In this document: piece by piece, positions 48,622 through 56,768 of the stretch
How the letters are laid out: each line of letters starts with the position of its first letter
Position numbering within the stretch: position 1 is the stretch's first letter
DNA from: JAIVGV01 sp032229975
GTDB taxonomy: Bacteria > Acidobacteriota > Blastocatellia > Pyrinomonadales > Pyrinomonadaceae
DNA length: 64,000 nucleotides
NCBI GenBank assembly: GCA_032229975.1
Contig: JAVXVG010000020.1
Location: forward strand, 19,007 to 83,006
Direction: 5' to 3'
Notes under the pieces: model-generated
The model's database searches: none
Seen by the model: the letters and a program-made list of their open reading frames with translations, nothing else
Told to the model about the DNA's origin: nothing
Made by a program: the position numbers and the translations under genes

Positions 48622-51600
48622 AAGAAGGCCCGCCGACGAGAGAGCGCAACGACGCTGCGACCGCGACGCCGCAGCCAGCACGCGAACACGCGCGCGCGTT
48701 GTCGCACGCGGACACGCGCGTGGGCCACCACCGTCGCGCCGCGCTGCACGCAGTCGCAGTTCTAGGGTTCTACACACTCGTCTTCACCATCTTCTTCTCA
48801 CCCGTCATCTTCTCTCAACACATACTCGCGCCGGGCGATGGCTTCAACTTCCACGCGCCGTTCTTCTACGCCGGGCGCACGCTCTGGCAGCCACTTTTGT
48901 GGGGCGGCTACCCGCTCGCCGCAGACCCGCAGGCGATGGCCTTCTATCCGGTCGCCCTCCTCTTCTCACTCGTGCCGCGCTCATACGACGCCTTCGTCGT
49001 CTCGGCTTACGTGCTCGCTGCCGCCTTCGCCTACGGCTATGCATTCCGACTCACGCGATCAACTTTCGCCGCGCTTGCTGGCGGACTCATCTACGGGATG
49101 TGCGGCTTCCTCTCGGCGCAACTCGGCCACGTCTCGCTCGTGCACACGGCGGCTTGGGCCCCGGCCATCTTCTGGTCGCTCGAAGAATTGCGCCGGCGCG
49201 TGTCCGCGTTCTGGTTCGCAGCGTGCGCGTGCGGGGTCGCCTGCGCCGGACTCGCCGGCCACTTCCAGATTTTCACTTACGCGCTCGGTCTCGCGCTGCT
49301 CTACACGCTTGCGCTCGGAGGACTGACTAATGCGCGTGGCCTGCGACGCATCGCGTTGATGCTCTCATCGCTCGCGCTCGGCGTCGCCGCGTGTGCCGTT
49401 CAACTGCTCCCGACGTATGAACTCACACAGCAGGGCCAGCGCGTCCGCATGAGCTTCGCCGAGTTCGTCTCGTTCTCTCTGCCGCCGCGCCATCTCGTGC
49501 GTCTGCTCTTTCCCTACGCCTTCGGCGGCTCGCCCGGAAGTTTCTACGCGACTCCTTACTTCGACCTCTGGGGGCCACCTCTGGGCGGCTGGGGCGCGAC
49601 CGAACTTGCGATCTACGTCGGCGTGCTGCCGCTCGTGCTCGCTCTTGTAGGGCTCTCCGCGCACAGGCGCGAGCGCGTCGCTTGGTTCTGGGCCGGCGCG
49701 TTTCTGCTCGCGCTCGCGCTCTCGGCAGGCGATGCGCTGCCGCTCGCGCGCTTCGTCTTTCACCTGCCCGCCTACGACAAGTTTCGCGTGCCCGCGCGCC
49801 ACTTGTTTGAGCTGGCCCTTGCCGCGAGCGCGCTCGCGAGCCTCGGCATCGCGGCCATCGAGAGACGAATCGCGGACGCGCGACTGATACAACGCACGCT
49901 CATCATCGCGTGTGTCGCTTTCGCGCTCGGACTCTGCGCGCTCGTCGCGCTGACAGGCACGCTGCGCGACGGGGCGACGCGCGCTGGCGTCGTGAACTTG
50001 AGTTTCGCGCCGTGGCACAATCCGGCGACGCTCGCACCTTTAGTCGTCTTCATCGTCGGCGCTGTTGCGCTCATCTTCTGGTCGCGATGCACAGCGTCGA
50101 ACGTGCGGCGTGCGCTGCTCCTCGTCGCGATAGTCTTCGACCTCGCGAGCTTCGGCTGGTTCTATGAGTGGCGTTTCACCTCGCCCGACGCAAGCATGCT
50201 CACGCCGCCCGCGAGCGCGACGCGCCTCGCACAACTCTTGCGCGACACGCATCAACGAATGCTCCCCACGCGCGGCGTGCTCACTCCGCGCGAAGGCTCG
50301 CCGCCGAATGTCTCCGCGCTCTGGAGAGTTCCGAGCGCGTCCGGCTACAGCGCGCTTATCCTCGCGCGCACGGGCCGCCTGCTCGACATGACGAACGACG
50401 GGGGCGTCGCCGCCGACTGGCAGAGCGCGACCGACCGCAGCCTCGATCTCTTCGCCGTCCGCTACGTCGCCGCGCCGCGCGACGAGAGCGAGTCGCAATC
50501 CGACGGCTCACCAACAAGTGACTCGCTGGCCCGTCGCTCGCAAGCCAATGGCCCTCCGTGGATCGTCTCGCAAGGCATCGCGTGGAGCAGGTCCGATCTC
50601 AACATCGCGCTCGGCAAGGGCTGCGACGCCGCGCGCTCTAACGCGGCGGAGTTCACGCTGACCCTCCCTGCGCGCGCGGACTCCGTCGCGCTCGTCACCG
50701 CGCTCGCCTGCTCGTCAGCGATCAAAGACGATGCGCCCGTCCTTCGCATCACCGCGACTGACGAGCACGGCGATGCGCAGACGCAAACCCTGCGCGCGGG
50801 CGTGGACACTTCCGAGTGGGCGCACGACTGTGCCGATGTGCTGCCCACGATCTCGCACCGGCGCGCGCAGGTCTTCGGGAGCTTCACGGTCGAGCGCGGC
50901 GCGGGGCAGTGCGAGGGCCACTCTTATGTCGCGCGCCTGCGCTTGCGAAGCGCGCTCGACATCAAGAGTCTGCGTCTCGAATGGATCGGCGGCAGTGGAT
51001 CGGTTGACGTGAAGAAGATCGGTTTGATTGATGAGACTTCGTCGCACGCGACTCCGGTTCTCGCCTCCGAGCACGCCGTCGATCCGTCGCGTTGGCGTCG
51101 CGTTGAAGACACGGGCGGCGTGAGTCTCTACGAGAACCTGCGCGCGCGTCCCCGCGCGTGGCTCGTCGATGAAGTGCTCACGCTCGCGCCCGACGACGCG
51201 CTCAAGTCGATTAAAACTTCGCGCCTGCCCGACGGTCGCACATTCGATCCCGCGCGCACCGCGCTCGTCGAAGAGTCCGCAAGCGAGATCAACTCTTCGA
51301 CGAGCGGGCCCCCTTCAACGACGGGTGCGACGCCTGATGCAGCAATGGATGCGTCGCCCGTCGCGGCGAACGCGACGGGCGCGGCCAGTGTCGTCTCAAT
51401 CGTGCGCGAGACGGACACCGCGCTGAGTCTGCGCGCGAGCGCGAACGCGGATGCGTTCCTCGTCTTGAGTGATGTTTATTATCCGGGCTGGCGTGCGACT
51501 GTGGACAATCGAGAGGCGCGCATCTATCAGACCGACTACGCGCTGCGCGGCGTGCGCGTGCCCGCAGGTGATCACGCGGTTGAGTTCACGTATGCGCCGC

Positions 51601-51731
51601 GTAGTCTCCGCATCGGCGCATTCGTGTCCGCGCTTTCAATGTTCGCCGTCGCGTTCGTTGCCCTTTCACTCGCACGACGCGAACGCACGCGCACGCGTGA
51701 CGACGAAGAGTCGAGCGCGGGCGAGCGTTGA
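48618..51731 (+). CDS. YfhO-family GT-C membrane glycosyltransferase, subgroup B (second of tandem)
   Basis: A 1037-residue paralog of the gene just upstream with the same order of parts: FTIFFSPVIF helix, LAPGDGFNFHAPFF loop, FRVPARHLFELAL motif, a soluble domain with four matching cysteines (GKGCDAA, ALACSSA, HDCADV, QCEGHSY) and the end domain YYPGWRATVDNRE. The pair clearly arose by tandem duplication, and the ATGA overlap couples translation. The conserved cysteines probably form disulfides outside the membrane. They may act on different acceptors. Confidence 0.82.
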   Translation: MKEGPPTRERNDAATATPQPAREHARALSHADTRVGHHRRAALHAVAVLGFYTLVFTIFFSPVIFSQHILAPGDGFNFHAPFFYAGRTLWQPLLWGGYPLAADPQAMAFYPVALLFSLVPRSYDAFVVSAYVLAAAFAYGYAFRLTRSTFAALAGGLIYGMCGFLSAQLGHVSLVHTAAWAPAIFWSLEELRRRVSAFWFAACACGVACAGLAGHFQIFTYALGLALLYTLALGGLTNARGLRRIALMLSSLALGVAACAVQLLPTYELTQQGQRVRMSFAEFVSFSLPPRHLVRLLFPYAFGGSPGSFYATPYFDLWGPPLGGWGATELAIYVGVLPLVLALVGLSAHRRERVAWFWAGAFLLALALSAGDALPLARFVFHLPAYDKFRVPARHLFELALAASALASLGIAAIERRIADARLIQRTLIIACVAFALGLCALVALTGTLRDGATRAGVVNLSFAPWHNPATLAPLVVFIVGAVALIFWSRCTASNVRRALLLVAIVFDLASFGWFYEWRFTSPDASMLTPPASATRLAQLLRDTHQRMLPTRGVLTPREGSPPNVSALWRVPSASGYSALILARTGRLLDMTNDGGVAADWQSATDRSLDLFAVRYVAAPRDESESQSDGSPTSDSLARRSQANGPPWIVSQGIAWSRSDLNIALGKGCDAARSNAAEFTLTLPARADSVALVTALACSSAIKDDAPVLRITATDEHGDAQTQTLRAGVDTSEWAHDCADVLPTISHRRAQVFGSFTVERGAGQCEGHSYVARLRLRSALDIKSLRLEWIGGSGSVDVKKIGLIDETSSHATPVLASEHAVDPSRWRRVEDTGGVSLYENLRARPRAWLVDEVLTLAPDDALKSIKTSRLPDGRTFDPARTALVEESASEINSSTSGPPSTTGATPDAAMDASPVAANATGAASVVSIVRETDTALSLRASANADAFLVLSDVYYPGWRATVDNREARIYQTDYALRGVRVPAGDHAVEFTYAPRSLRIGAFVSALSMFAVAFVALSLARRERTRTRDDEESSAGER

Positions 51732-51744
51732 TGAAGCATCGATT

Positions 51745-53442
51745 CTATCTGTCGCTCTCGCCGTTTCGCGTGATGAGGTAGTTGCCGCAGACGAGCGCGT
51801 CGAGCGCGGTCGCGAGAAAAGTCTCGACCGCCTCCGACGGCGTGTTGACGATGGGCTGGCCCTTGACGTTGAAAGAAGTGTTGAGGACGACGGGCACGCT
51901 GGTCAACTCGCTGAAAATTTTGATCAACTTCCAGTAGAGCGGCGAGGTCTCGCGCTCGACCGTCTGCACGCGCGCCGTGCCATCGACGTGCGTGACGGCG
52001 GGGATAACTTCTCTCTTGTCTGCGCGCACGGGGCAGACGCGCGTCATGAAATAGTTTCCGCGCGCGTCGTCGAAATATTCCGGGGCGCGCTCCGCGAGAA
52101 CGGAGGGCGCGAAGGGGCGGAAGGGTTCGCGGAATTTGATGCGCGCGTTGACCGTCTCTTTCATCTCCGCGCGGCGCGGGTCTGCGAGAATCGAGCGATT
52201 GCCGAGCGCGCGCTGACCAAACTCCATCCGGCCCTGAAACCAGCCGACGATCTTTCCTTCCGCGACGAGACGCGCAGCCTCACTCGCCGGATCGTTAACT
52301 GCGCGCGCGTTGAGCCCGCGCCCGTTGATCGCTTCGAGCGTTTGTGCGTCGTCGTATTCGGGCCCCAGCGCGGCGGTCTTTAGCTCTGCGCGTTCGAGTG
52401 TGCCTGTCATTTTCAGGTGCGCGAGGTAGGCCGCGCCGAGCGCGACGCCCGCGTCCGAAGCGCAGGGCGGGACGTAGAGTTCATCGACGACGCCTTCCGC
52501 GAGAAGTCGCCCGTTCGCCAGAGAGTTCATCGCCACGCCGCCCGCGAGACAAAGTTTGCGCTCGCCAGTCGCTTCGACGACGCGGCGCGCGAGGTGCGAG
52601 ACGATGCGTTCGAGTTGACGTTGCGCCGATGCCGCTACGTCGCGATAGCGCTGCGGCACGTAGCCGTCGGTGTTCGTGAGCGGCGGGCCGAAGCGTTCTA
52701 TGAGTTTGCGCGAGTAGCGCGGCGGGCGCGCGCTCTGAAAGTTGAAGTAAGAGAGATCGACATGATAGCCGCGCGGCGTCTCGTGGAAAATCTCTGACAT
52801 CTCTCGCAGGTAGCGCGGCTCGCCGTAAGCCGCGAGCCCCATCACCTTGTACTCGTCGGCGAAGGGCTCGAAGCCGAGATACTCCGTGAAGGCCGAATAG
52901 ACGTGACCGAGCGATTGGGGCCAGTCGATGCTCTGGCCCGCGTCGATGCGCGTGCCCGCGCCTTTGCCCCACCAAGCGGATTCCCAATCGCCCGCACCGT
53001 CGAGCGTGAGGATCGCAGCCGTATCAAAAGGTGATGCGAAGAACGTGCTCGCGGCGTGACAGAGATGGTGATTGAAGCGGAAGACTTTTCCGTCGTAGCC
53101 GATGCGCTGGCGCAGGTCGCGCTCGATGCCGTTCATCTTGCGCGAGAGTCGCCAGCCGGAGTTGATGAGCGCGGCGGATAAGGGGAAGCGGCGCGCGGCG
53201 TAAGCAGCTTTCGCGAAGAGGCGTCGGCGCGGATCGAAGCCGTAGCCGACTGCGATGAGATCAGTTGCGCTGATGCCCGCTTGGCGGAGACAGAAGTCGA
53301 TTGAGCGCGCGGGGAAGTCCGCGTCGAACTTGCGACGCGAGAAACGTTCCTCTTCAGCCGCAGCGACGACGCGACCCGACTCGACGACGACAGCCGCCGA
53401 TTCGTGCCGCCCGTAGCAGATGATGCCCAGTGCGTAGCTCAT
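51745..53442 (-). CDS. carbamoyltransferase (NodU/CmcH family)
   Basis: About 565 residues from the ATG at 53442. The N-terminal Kae1-like domain includes ICYGRHESAAVVVE, the iron-site motif NHHLCHAAST and LTLDGAGDWES; the C-terminal domain has FQGRMEFGQRALGNRSI and PFAPSVLAE. The enzyme transfers a carbamoyl group from carbamoyl phosphate, via carbamoyl-adenylate, to a hydroxyl of a sugar or antibiotic. Here it most likely carbamoylates a sugar of the surface glycan. The open frame continues 137 codons upstream across the next gene but that part is a frame shadow. Confidence 0.92.
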   Translation of the reverse strand: MSYALGIICYGRHESAAVVVESGRVVAAAEEERFSRRKFDADFPARSIDFCLRQAGISATDLIAVGYGFDPRRRLFAKAAYAARRFPLSAALINSGWRLSRKMNGIERDLRQRIGYDGKVFRFNHHLCHAASTFFASPFDTAAILTLDGAGDWESAWWGKGAGTRIDAGQSIDWPQSLGHVYSAFTEYLGFEPFADEYKVMGLAAYGEPRYLREMSEIFHETPRGYHVDLSYFNFQSARPPRYSRKLIERFGPPLTNTDGYVPQRYRDVAASAQRQLERIVSHLARRVVEATGERKLCLAGGVAMNSLANGRLLAEGVVDELYVPPCASDAGVALGAAYLAHLKMTGTLERAELKTAALGPEYDDAQTLEAINGRGLNARAVNDPASEAARLVAEGKIVGWFQGRMEFGQRALGNRSILADPRRAEMKETVNARIKFREPFRPFAPSVLAERAPEYFDDARGNYFMTRVCPVRADKREVIPAVTHVDGTARVQTVERETSPLYWKLIKIFSELTSVPVVLNTSFNVKGQPIVNTPSEAVETFLATALDALVCGNYLITRNGESDR

Positions 53443-53525
53443 CAAGAAGATTAGTTGCGGATGAAACGGAGAAGAAGAACTTAATCTCAAATGCCGGATC
53501 GCAGATTTCAGATCGACAATTCTCT

Positions 53526-55328
53526 TCAATGGCGACGACGCAGGCGCGCAAGCCATGGCTGCGCCTTGAGTCTGAGGAAGCCGACGATGCACATGCGCGC
53601 GAGCAGCCAGCCGTGACGAAGCACGCGCACCTTCGACTCGCCCGCCGTTCGTCTTTGATAGCGAACGGGCAGCTCCGTAATTTTGAGTTTGAGTCGCGCT
53701 GCGCCGAAGAGAAGATCGAAGTCGCCGAAGGGATCGAAGTCGCCGAAGTGCGAGCGCGCGGCGACGATGCGTTCGTAGTCTGCGCGGCGCAAAACTTTCG
53801 TGCCGCAGAGCGTGTCCTTGATGCGCTGTGAGAGCAGCCACGTGAAGAGCCAACTGAAGAACTTGTTGCCGAGAAAGTTCAGAGACTTCATCGATTGATC
53901 GGCGAGCGGATAGACGAGCCGCGTGCCGTTGATCAACTGGCCCTTGCCGCTCGCTATCGCGTCGTAGAACTTCGGCAAGTCTTCGGGCGGCACGGTCAGG
54001 TCTGCATCGAGGATCATCAGCACATCGCCCTCTGCGGCGGCGAAGCCTTTCCGCACGGCGTCGCCCTTGCCCAATTTCAACATCAGGTTCGCGGCTCGCG
54101 TCTCACGCGTCTCACCGCCATCACGACTCGTCGCATCATCATCTTCACGCCGCGTCTCGCCGCGCGGGACTTGATGGATGAGCTTGATCTCTTTGACGCC
54201 GCGCCAGCGTTCGATCTCGCGCTCGATCTCTTCAACCGTGCCGTCGGTCGAATCGCCATCGACGAAGACGATCTCTGTGCGCGCGCCCATCGAAGGCACG
54301 CGCGCGACGCACGCGGCGATGTTGCCAGCCTCGTTGCGACAGGGCACGACGACCGAGACGACGTGTGATTGTGCTCGTGTCGGCGTCGCGTCTATCTCTC
54401 CGCCGGTCACAACGCCGCGCGCTTCGCGACTCGCTGCTTCTCGATCCATCGCGGCATCGCGCGTCGCTTCATCGTTCGTCGCCGGCCGCAGGACGAAGAA
54501 GTTGAGCAGGCCGAAGTGAGAGAGGAGGCGATTGTGTTGCGGCAGACGATTGAGCCATTCACCGACGACGGGCACGCGCGCGGGGACAAGCAGGCGCGTG
54601 AATGATTGTTCGATGCGGAAGTCAGCGAGGCGAAAAAGATTTTCGAGATCGCCGACGCCGAGCCAGTTCTGCGCGGGCTGCGGCATCTTGAGACCGAGGC
54701 GTTCGGCTGCGGCGAGCAAGGGTTGCCAGAGGAAGTTGTAGGTCGTGACGACGACGCGCGTCTCTGGGTTGCAGACGTGGTGCAGGTTGCGCAAGGTCTG
54801 CCACACGTCTGTTAGATGGCCGACCAAGTCGGACATGATGACGTAGTCGAACGTGCGCGCGAGCGGCAGTTGCTCGGCGTCGGCTTGAATGAAATTCAAC
54901 TGCGGGTGCTTGCGACGTGCAAGCTCGCTCATGCGAAGACTGAGATCGACGCCGACGCCCTCGCGCGGTCGGACTGAGGCGAGTAGATGGCCCGTGCCGC
55001 TGCCGAGTTCGAGGACTGACTTGCCCGCAGGGATGACGGCGCGGCACAGCGCGGCGACGGTCTCGTGATAGTAGTTGTTGCGCGCGCGCCACTCGTCGCG
55101 TCGCGCGGCGAGGCGGTCGTAGTGCGCGGCGATCTCTGCGCGCGCCTTGAGCCTTTCCCGTTCGAGCGGTGAGATGTTGGTATGAGCGTCGGCGCGGAGG
55201 AGGTTATGAGTCGGCGAGTTGCGAGGCGGCGTTTCGTTCGTCGCCGAATCGTCTGTCAACTCGTGGCGCGGGGCGGCAAGCGCGGCGTCACGTTCGTCAG
55301 GTGTTTGCAGTGTGAGTTGTTCCGGCAA
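53526..55328 (-). CDS. methyltransferase-GT2 glycosyltransferase fusion
   Basis: A 600-residue bifunctional protein. Residues 55-280 form a class I methyltransferase (motif I VLELGSGTGHLL at 105-116, acidic motif GVGVDLS). A linker rich in Ala, Arg and Asp (about 285-320) joins a GT2 domain: SVVVPCRNEAGN, FVDGDSTDGTV, ILDADLTVP (DAD at 441-443), then a membrane-proximal end with FSWLFTWLLSQRIKD and CGTKVLRR, as in dolichyl-phosphate-mannose-synthase-like enzymes. An Asp/Arg/Thr-rich insertion (about 388-412) interrupts the GT2 domain. The start is TTG at 55328; no ATG is suitable. Confidence 0.85.
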   Translation of the reverse strand: MPEQLTLQTPDERDAALAAPRHELTDDSATNETPPRNSPTHNLLRADAHTNISPLERERLKARAEIAAHYDRLAARRDEWRARNNYYHETVAALCRAVIPAGKSVLELGSGTGHLLASVRPREGVGVDLSLRMSELARRKHPQLNFIQADAEQLPLARTFDYVIMSDLVGHLTDVWQTLRNLHHVCNPETRVVVTTYNFLWQPLLAAAERLGLKMPQPAQNWLGVGDLENLFRLADFRIEQSFTRLLVPARVPVVGEWLNRLPQHNRLLSHFGLLNFFVLRPATNDEATRDAAMDREAASREARGVVTGGEIDATPTRAQSHVVSVVVPCRNEAGNIAACVARVPSMGARTEIVFVDGDSTDGTVEEIEREIERWRGVKEIKLIHQVPRGETRREDDDATSRDGGETRETRAANLMLKLGKGDAVRKGFAAAEGDVLMILDADLTVPPEDLPKFYDAIASGKGQLINGTRLVYPLADQSMKSLNFLGNKFFSWLFTWLLSQRIKDTLCGTKVLRRADYERIVAARSHFGDFDPFGDFDLLFGAARLKLKITELPVRYQRRTAGESKVRVLRHGWLLARMCIVGFLRLKAQPWLARLRRRH

Positions 55329-55465
55329 GATCGATGCTTCGAGTCCGTCGTCGCGGGGAGCGCGGTTGTGCGGTCGGCGCGTTAAAATTTTGGCTGATGA
55401 AAACGCTCGCTCGCGGAAAAGTTGTTATACCCCAATCGCGTGGCAAAGCCAAAAATTGGGCCGGG

Positions 55466-55498
55466 GCAGCGCGCTCCGTGTCCCGCGCCCCGCGCTGC
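55466..55498. other. GC-rich hairpin in a 426-bp intergenic gap
   Basis: An 8-bp stem GCAGCGCG (55466-55473 with 55491-55498). On the minus strand it is followed by a T-rich stretch (AATTTTT near 55451). It lies between divergent genes, so it may belong to the leader of the methyltransferase-GT2 gene; no other content was recognised at 55329-55598. Confidence 0.3.
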
Positions 55499-55598
55499 TT
55501 GTGCCGCATCGAGAGTCGCCCGTGGCGGGTACGGAAGTTTTTACCAACCAACGGCGCGCGATGCGCGTCTAAACGCTTGCGAGGGGGAGCAGGTTTTA

Positions 55599-55628
55599 TT
55601 GACAAGCGTGCCGCGCGCACGTTAGATT
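55599..55628 (+). promoter_or_regulatory. strong promoter of the secreted DUF4214 gene
   Basis: Consensus TTGACA (55599-55604), 18-nt spacer and TAGATT (55623-55628). Transcription would start near 55634 and leave a leader of about 120 nt with a two-tier hairpin. Confidence 0.65.
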
Positions 55629-55631
55629 AGA

Positions 55632-55668
55632 GTTCGTCGGAATGCCGCCCGAAGGCGGTTTAACGAAC
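55632..55668 (+). promoter_or_regulatory. two-tier hairpin at the start of a long mRNA leader
   Basis: Outer stem GTTCGT with ACGAAC (55632-55637, 55663-55668) and inner stem CCGCC with GGCGG (55645-55649, 55654-55658) closed by CGAA. It is placed at or next to the predicted transcription start, so it may stabilise the mRNA; a ligand-binding role has no support. Confidence 0.45.
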
Positions 55669-55754
55669 CACGAAAGAGTAGCCCCGGCTCTCCTTAAAGT
55701 TCAGCCACAAGACGACAAGTCCCACCATTGCTCGAAGACCGGGAGTGAGAACCC

Positions 55755-56681
55755 ATGCGTAAGATTTTCCTGACCTGTTCCCTCGTCGCACTCTTCGCCC
55801 TCGGCGCATTCGCGCAGGGCCAGCAGTCGCCGACCTTGCGCGTCGTGACGGAAGACCCGACGCTGCCGTCCGAGTTGTTCTACGGCAACGTGAAGGTCAA
55901 GCCGGTGCGCCTGCGTCCCGGCACCAACACGCGCATCACCATCGACGATAGCGACTTCTTCGTCCAGCAGCAGTACATCGACTTCCTCAGTCGCTTCCCC
56001 GATCAGCAAGGGTTCAACGACTGGATGTCGGCCCTCAACAGTTGCAGCGGCGACCCCGCCTGCCTCGATGGCCCCAACGGCAAGCGCGTGCAGGTCTCGC
56101 GAAACTTCTTCCTCTCGACCGAGTTTCAGATCAAGGGCTACTACGCCTTCCGCTTCTACAAAGCGTCGTTCGGACGACTCCCCTCTTACGACGAGATGAT
56201 CGGCGATATGCGCGCCGTCACCGGCACGACGACCGCCGAGGTGCGACAGAAGAAGGCCGCCTACGCCACGAGCTTCGCCTCGCGCGGCGATTTTCAAGCA
56301 GCTTACGGCTCGTTCTCGAACGCGGCTTACGTCGCCGCGTTGATGAACCGTTACAATCTCTCTTCCATCTCGACGATTGATCCGCAGAACCCGGACGCGG
56401 GCTTGCAGGTTACGCTGACGACCGCCGACCTGACGAATCAACTCAACGCCGGCACGCTCGACCGCGCGAAAGTTTTGCGCGCCGTCGTCGATAGCACGCA
56501 GGTGCAACAGACGGAATTCAACAGCGGCTTCGTCGGCATGCAATATTATGGCTATCTGCGTCGCGCGCCCGAACCCGGTGGCTACAACGACTGGCTCACT
56601 TACTTGAACTCTCACCCCGGCGATTTCAACACGATGGTTTACGGCTTCGCCTATTCCACCGAGTACCGCAACCGCTTCTAG
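55755..56681 (+). CDS. secreted DUF4214-domain protein
   Basis: A 308-residue protein with a signal peptide (residues 1-21, ending in AFAQ). DUF4214-like helical units follow at about 70-165 (FFVQQQYIDFLSRFPDQQGF) and about 245-308 (FVGMQYYGYLRRAPEPGGYNDWL). The ATG has GGGAGTGAG upstream, a strong promoter and a terminator, so it is a single-gene unit that is probably well expressed. The function of DUF4214 is not established; it is common in acidobacterial exported proteins. The truncated gene at the window end is a homolog. Confidence 0.85.
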   Translation: MRKIFLTCSLVALFALGAFAQGQQSPTLRVVTEDPTLPSELFYGNVKVKPVRLRPGTNTRITIDDSDFFVQQQYIDFLSRFPDQQGFNDWMSALNSCSGDPACLDGPNGKRVQVSRNFFLSTEFQIKGYYAFRFYKASFGRLPSYDEMIGDMRAVTGTTTAEVRQKKAAYATSFASRGDFQAAYGSFSNAAYVAALMNRYNLSSISTIDPQNPDAGLQVTLTTADLTNQLNAGTLDRAKVLRAVVDSTQVQQTEFNSGFVGMQYYGYLRRAPEPGGYNDWLTYLNSHPGDFNTMVYGFAYSTEYRNRF

Positions 56682-56710
56682 CCGCCGCGCGCCACGCGCA
56701 AAAATTTAAG

Positions 56711-56743
56711 GTCGGGCTCATGCACGTGAGCCCGACCTTTTTG
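56711..56743. terminator. bidirectional rho-independent terminator
   Basis: An 11-bp stem (56711-56721 with 56728-56738), 6-nt loop and T5; on the other strand the A-rich left flank gives a T tract too. It serves the DUF4214 gene and the convergent YfhO gene. Confidence 0.9.
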
Positions 56744-56768
56744 CTTTGCGTTCGCTTATGCCGTTCTG

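Noticed and set aside
53443..53853. Upstream extension of the carbamoyltransferase frame
   Set aside because: The family start MSYALGIICYGRHES is at 53442; the extra residues overlap the methyltransferase-GT2 gene and are Arg-rich shadow sequence.
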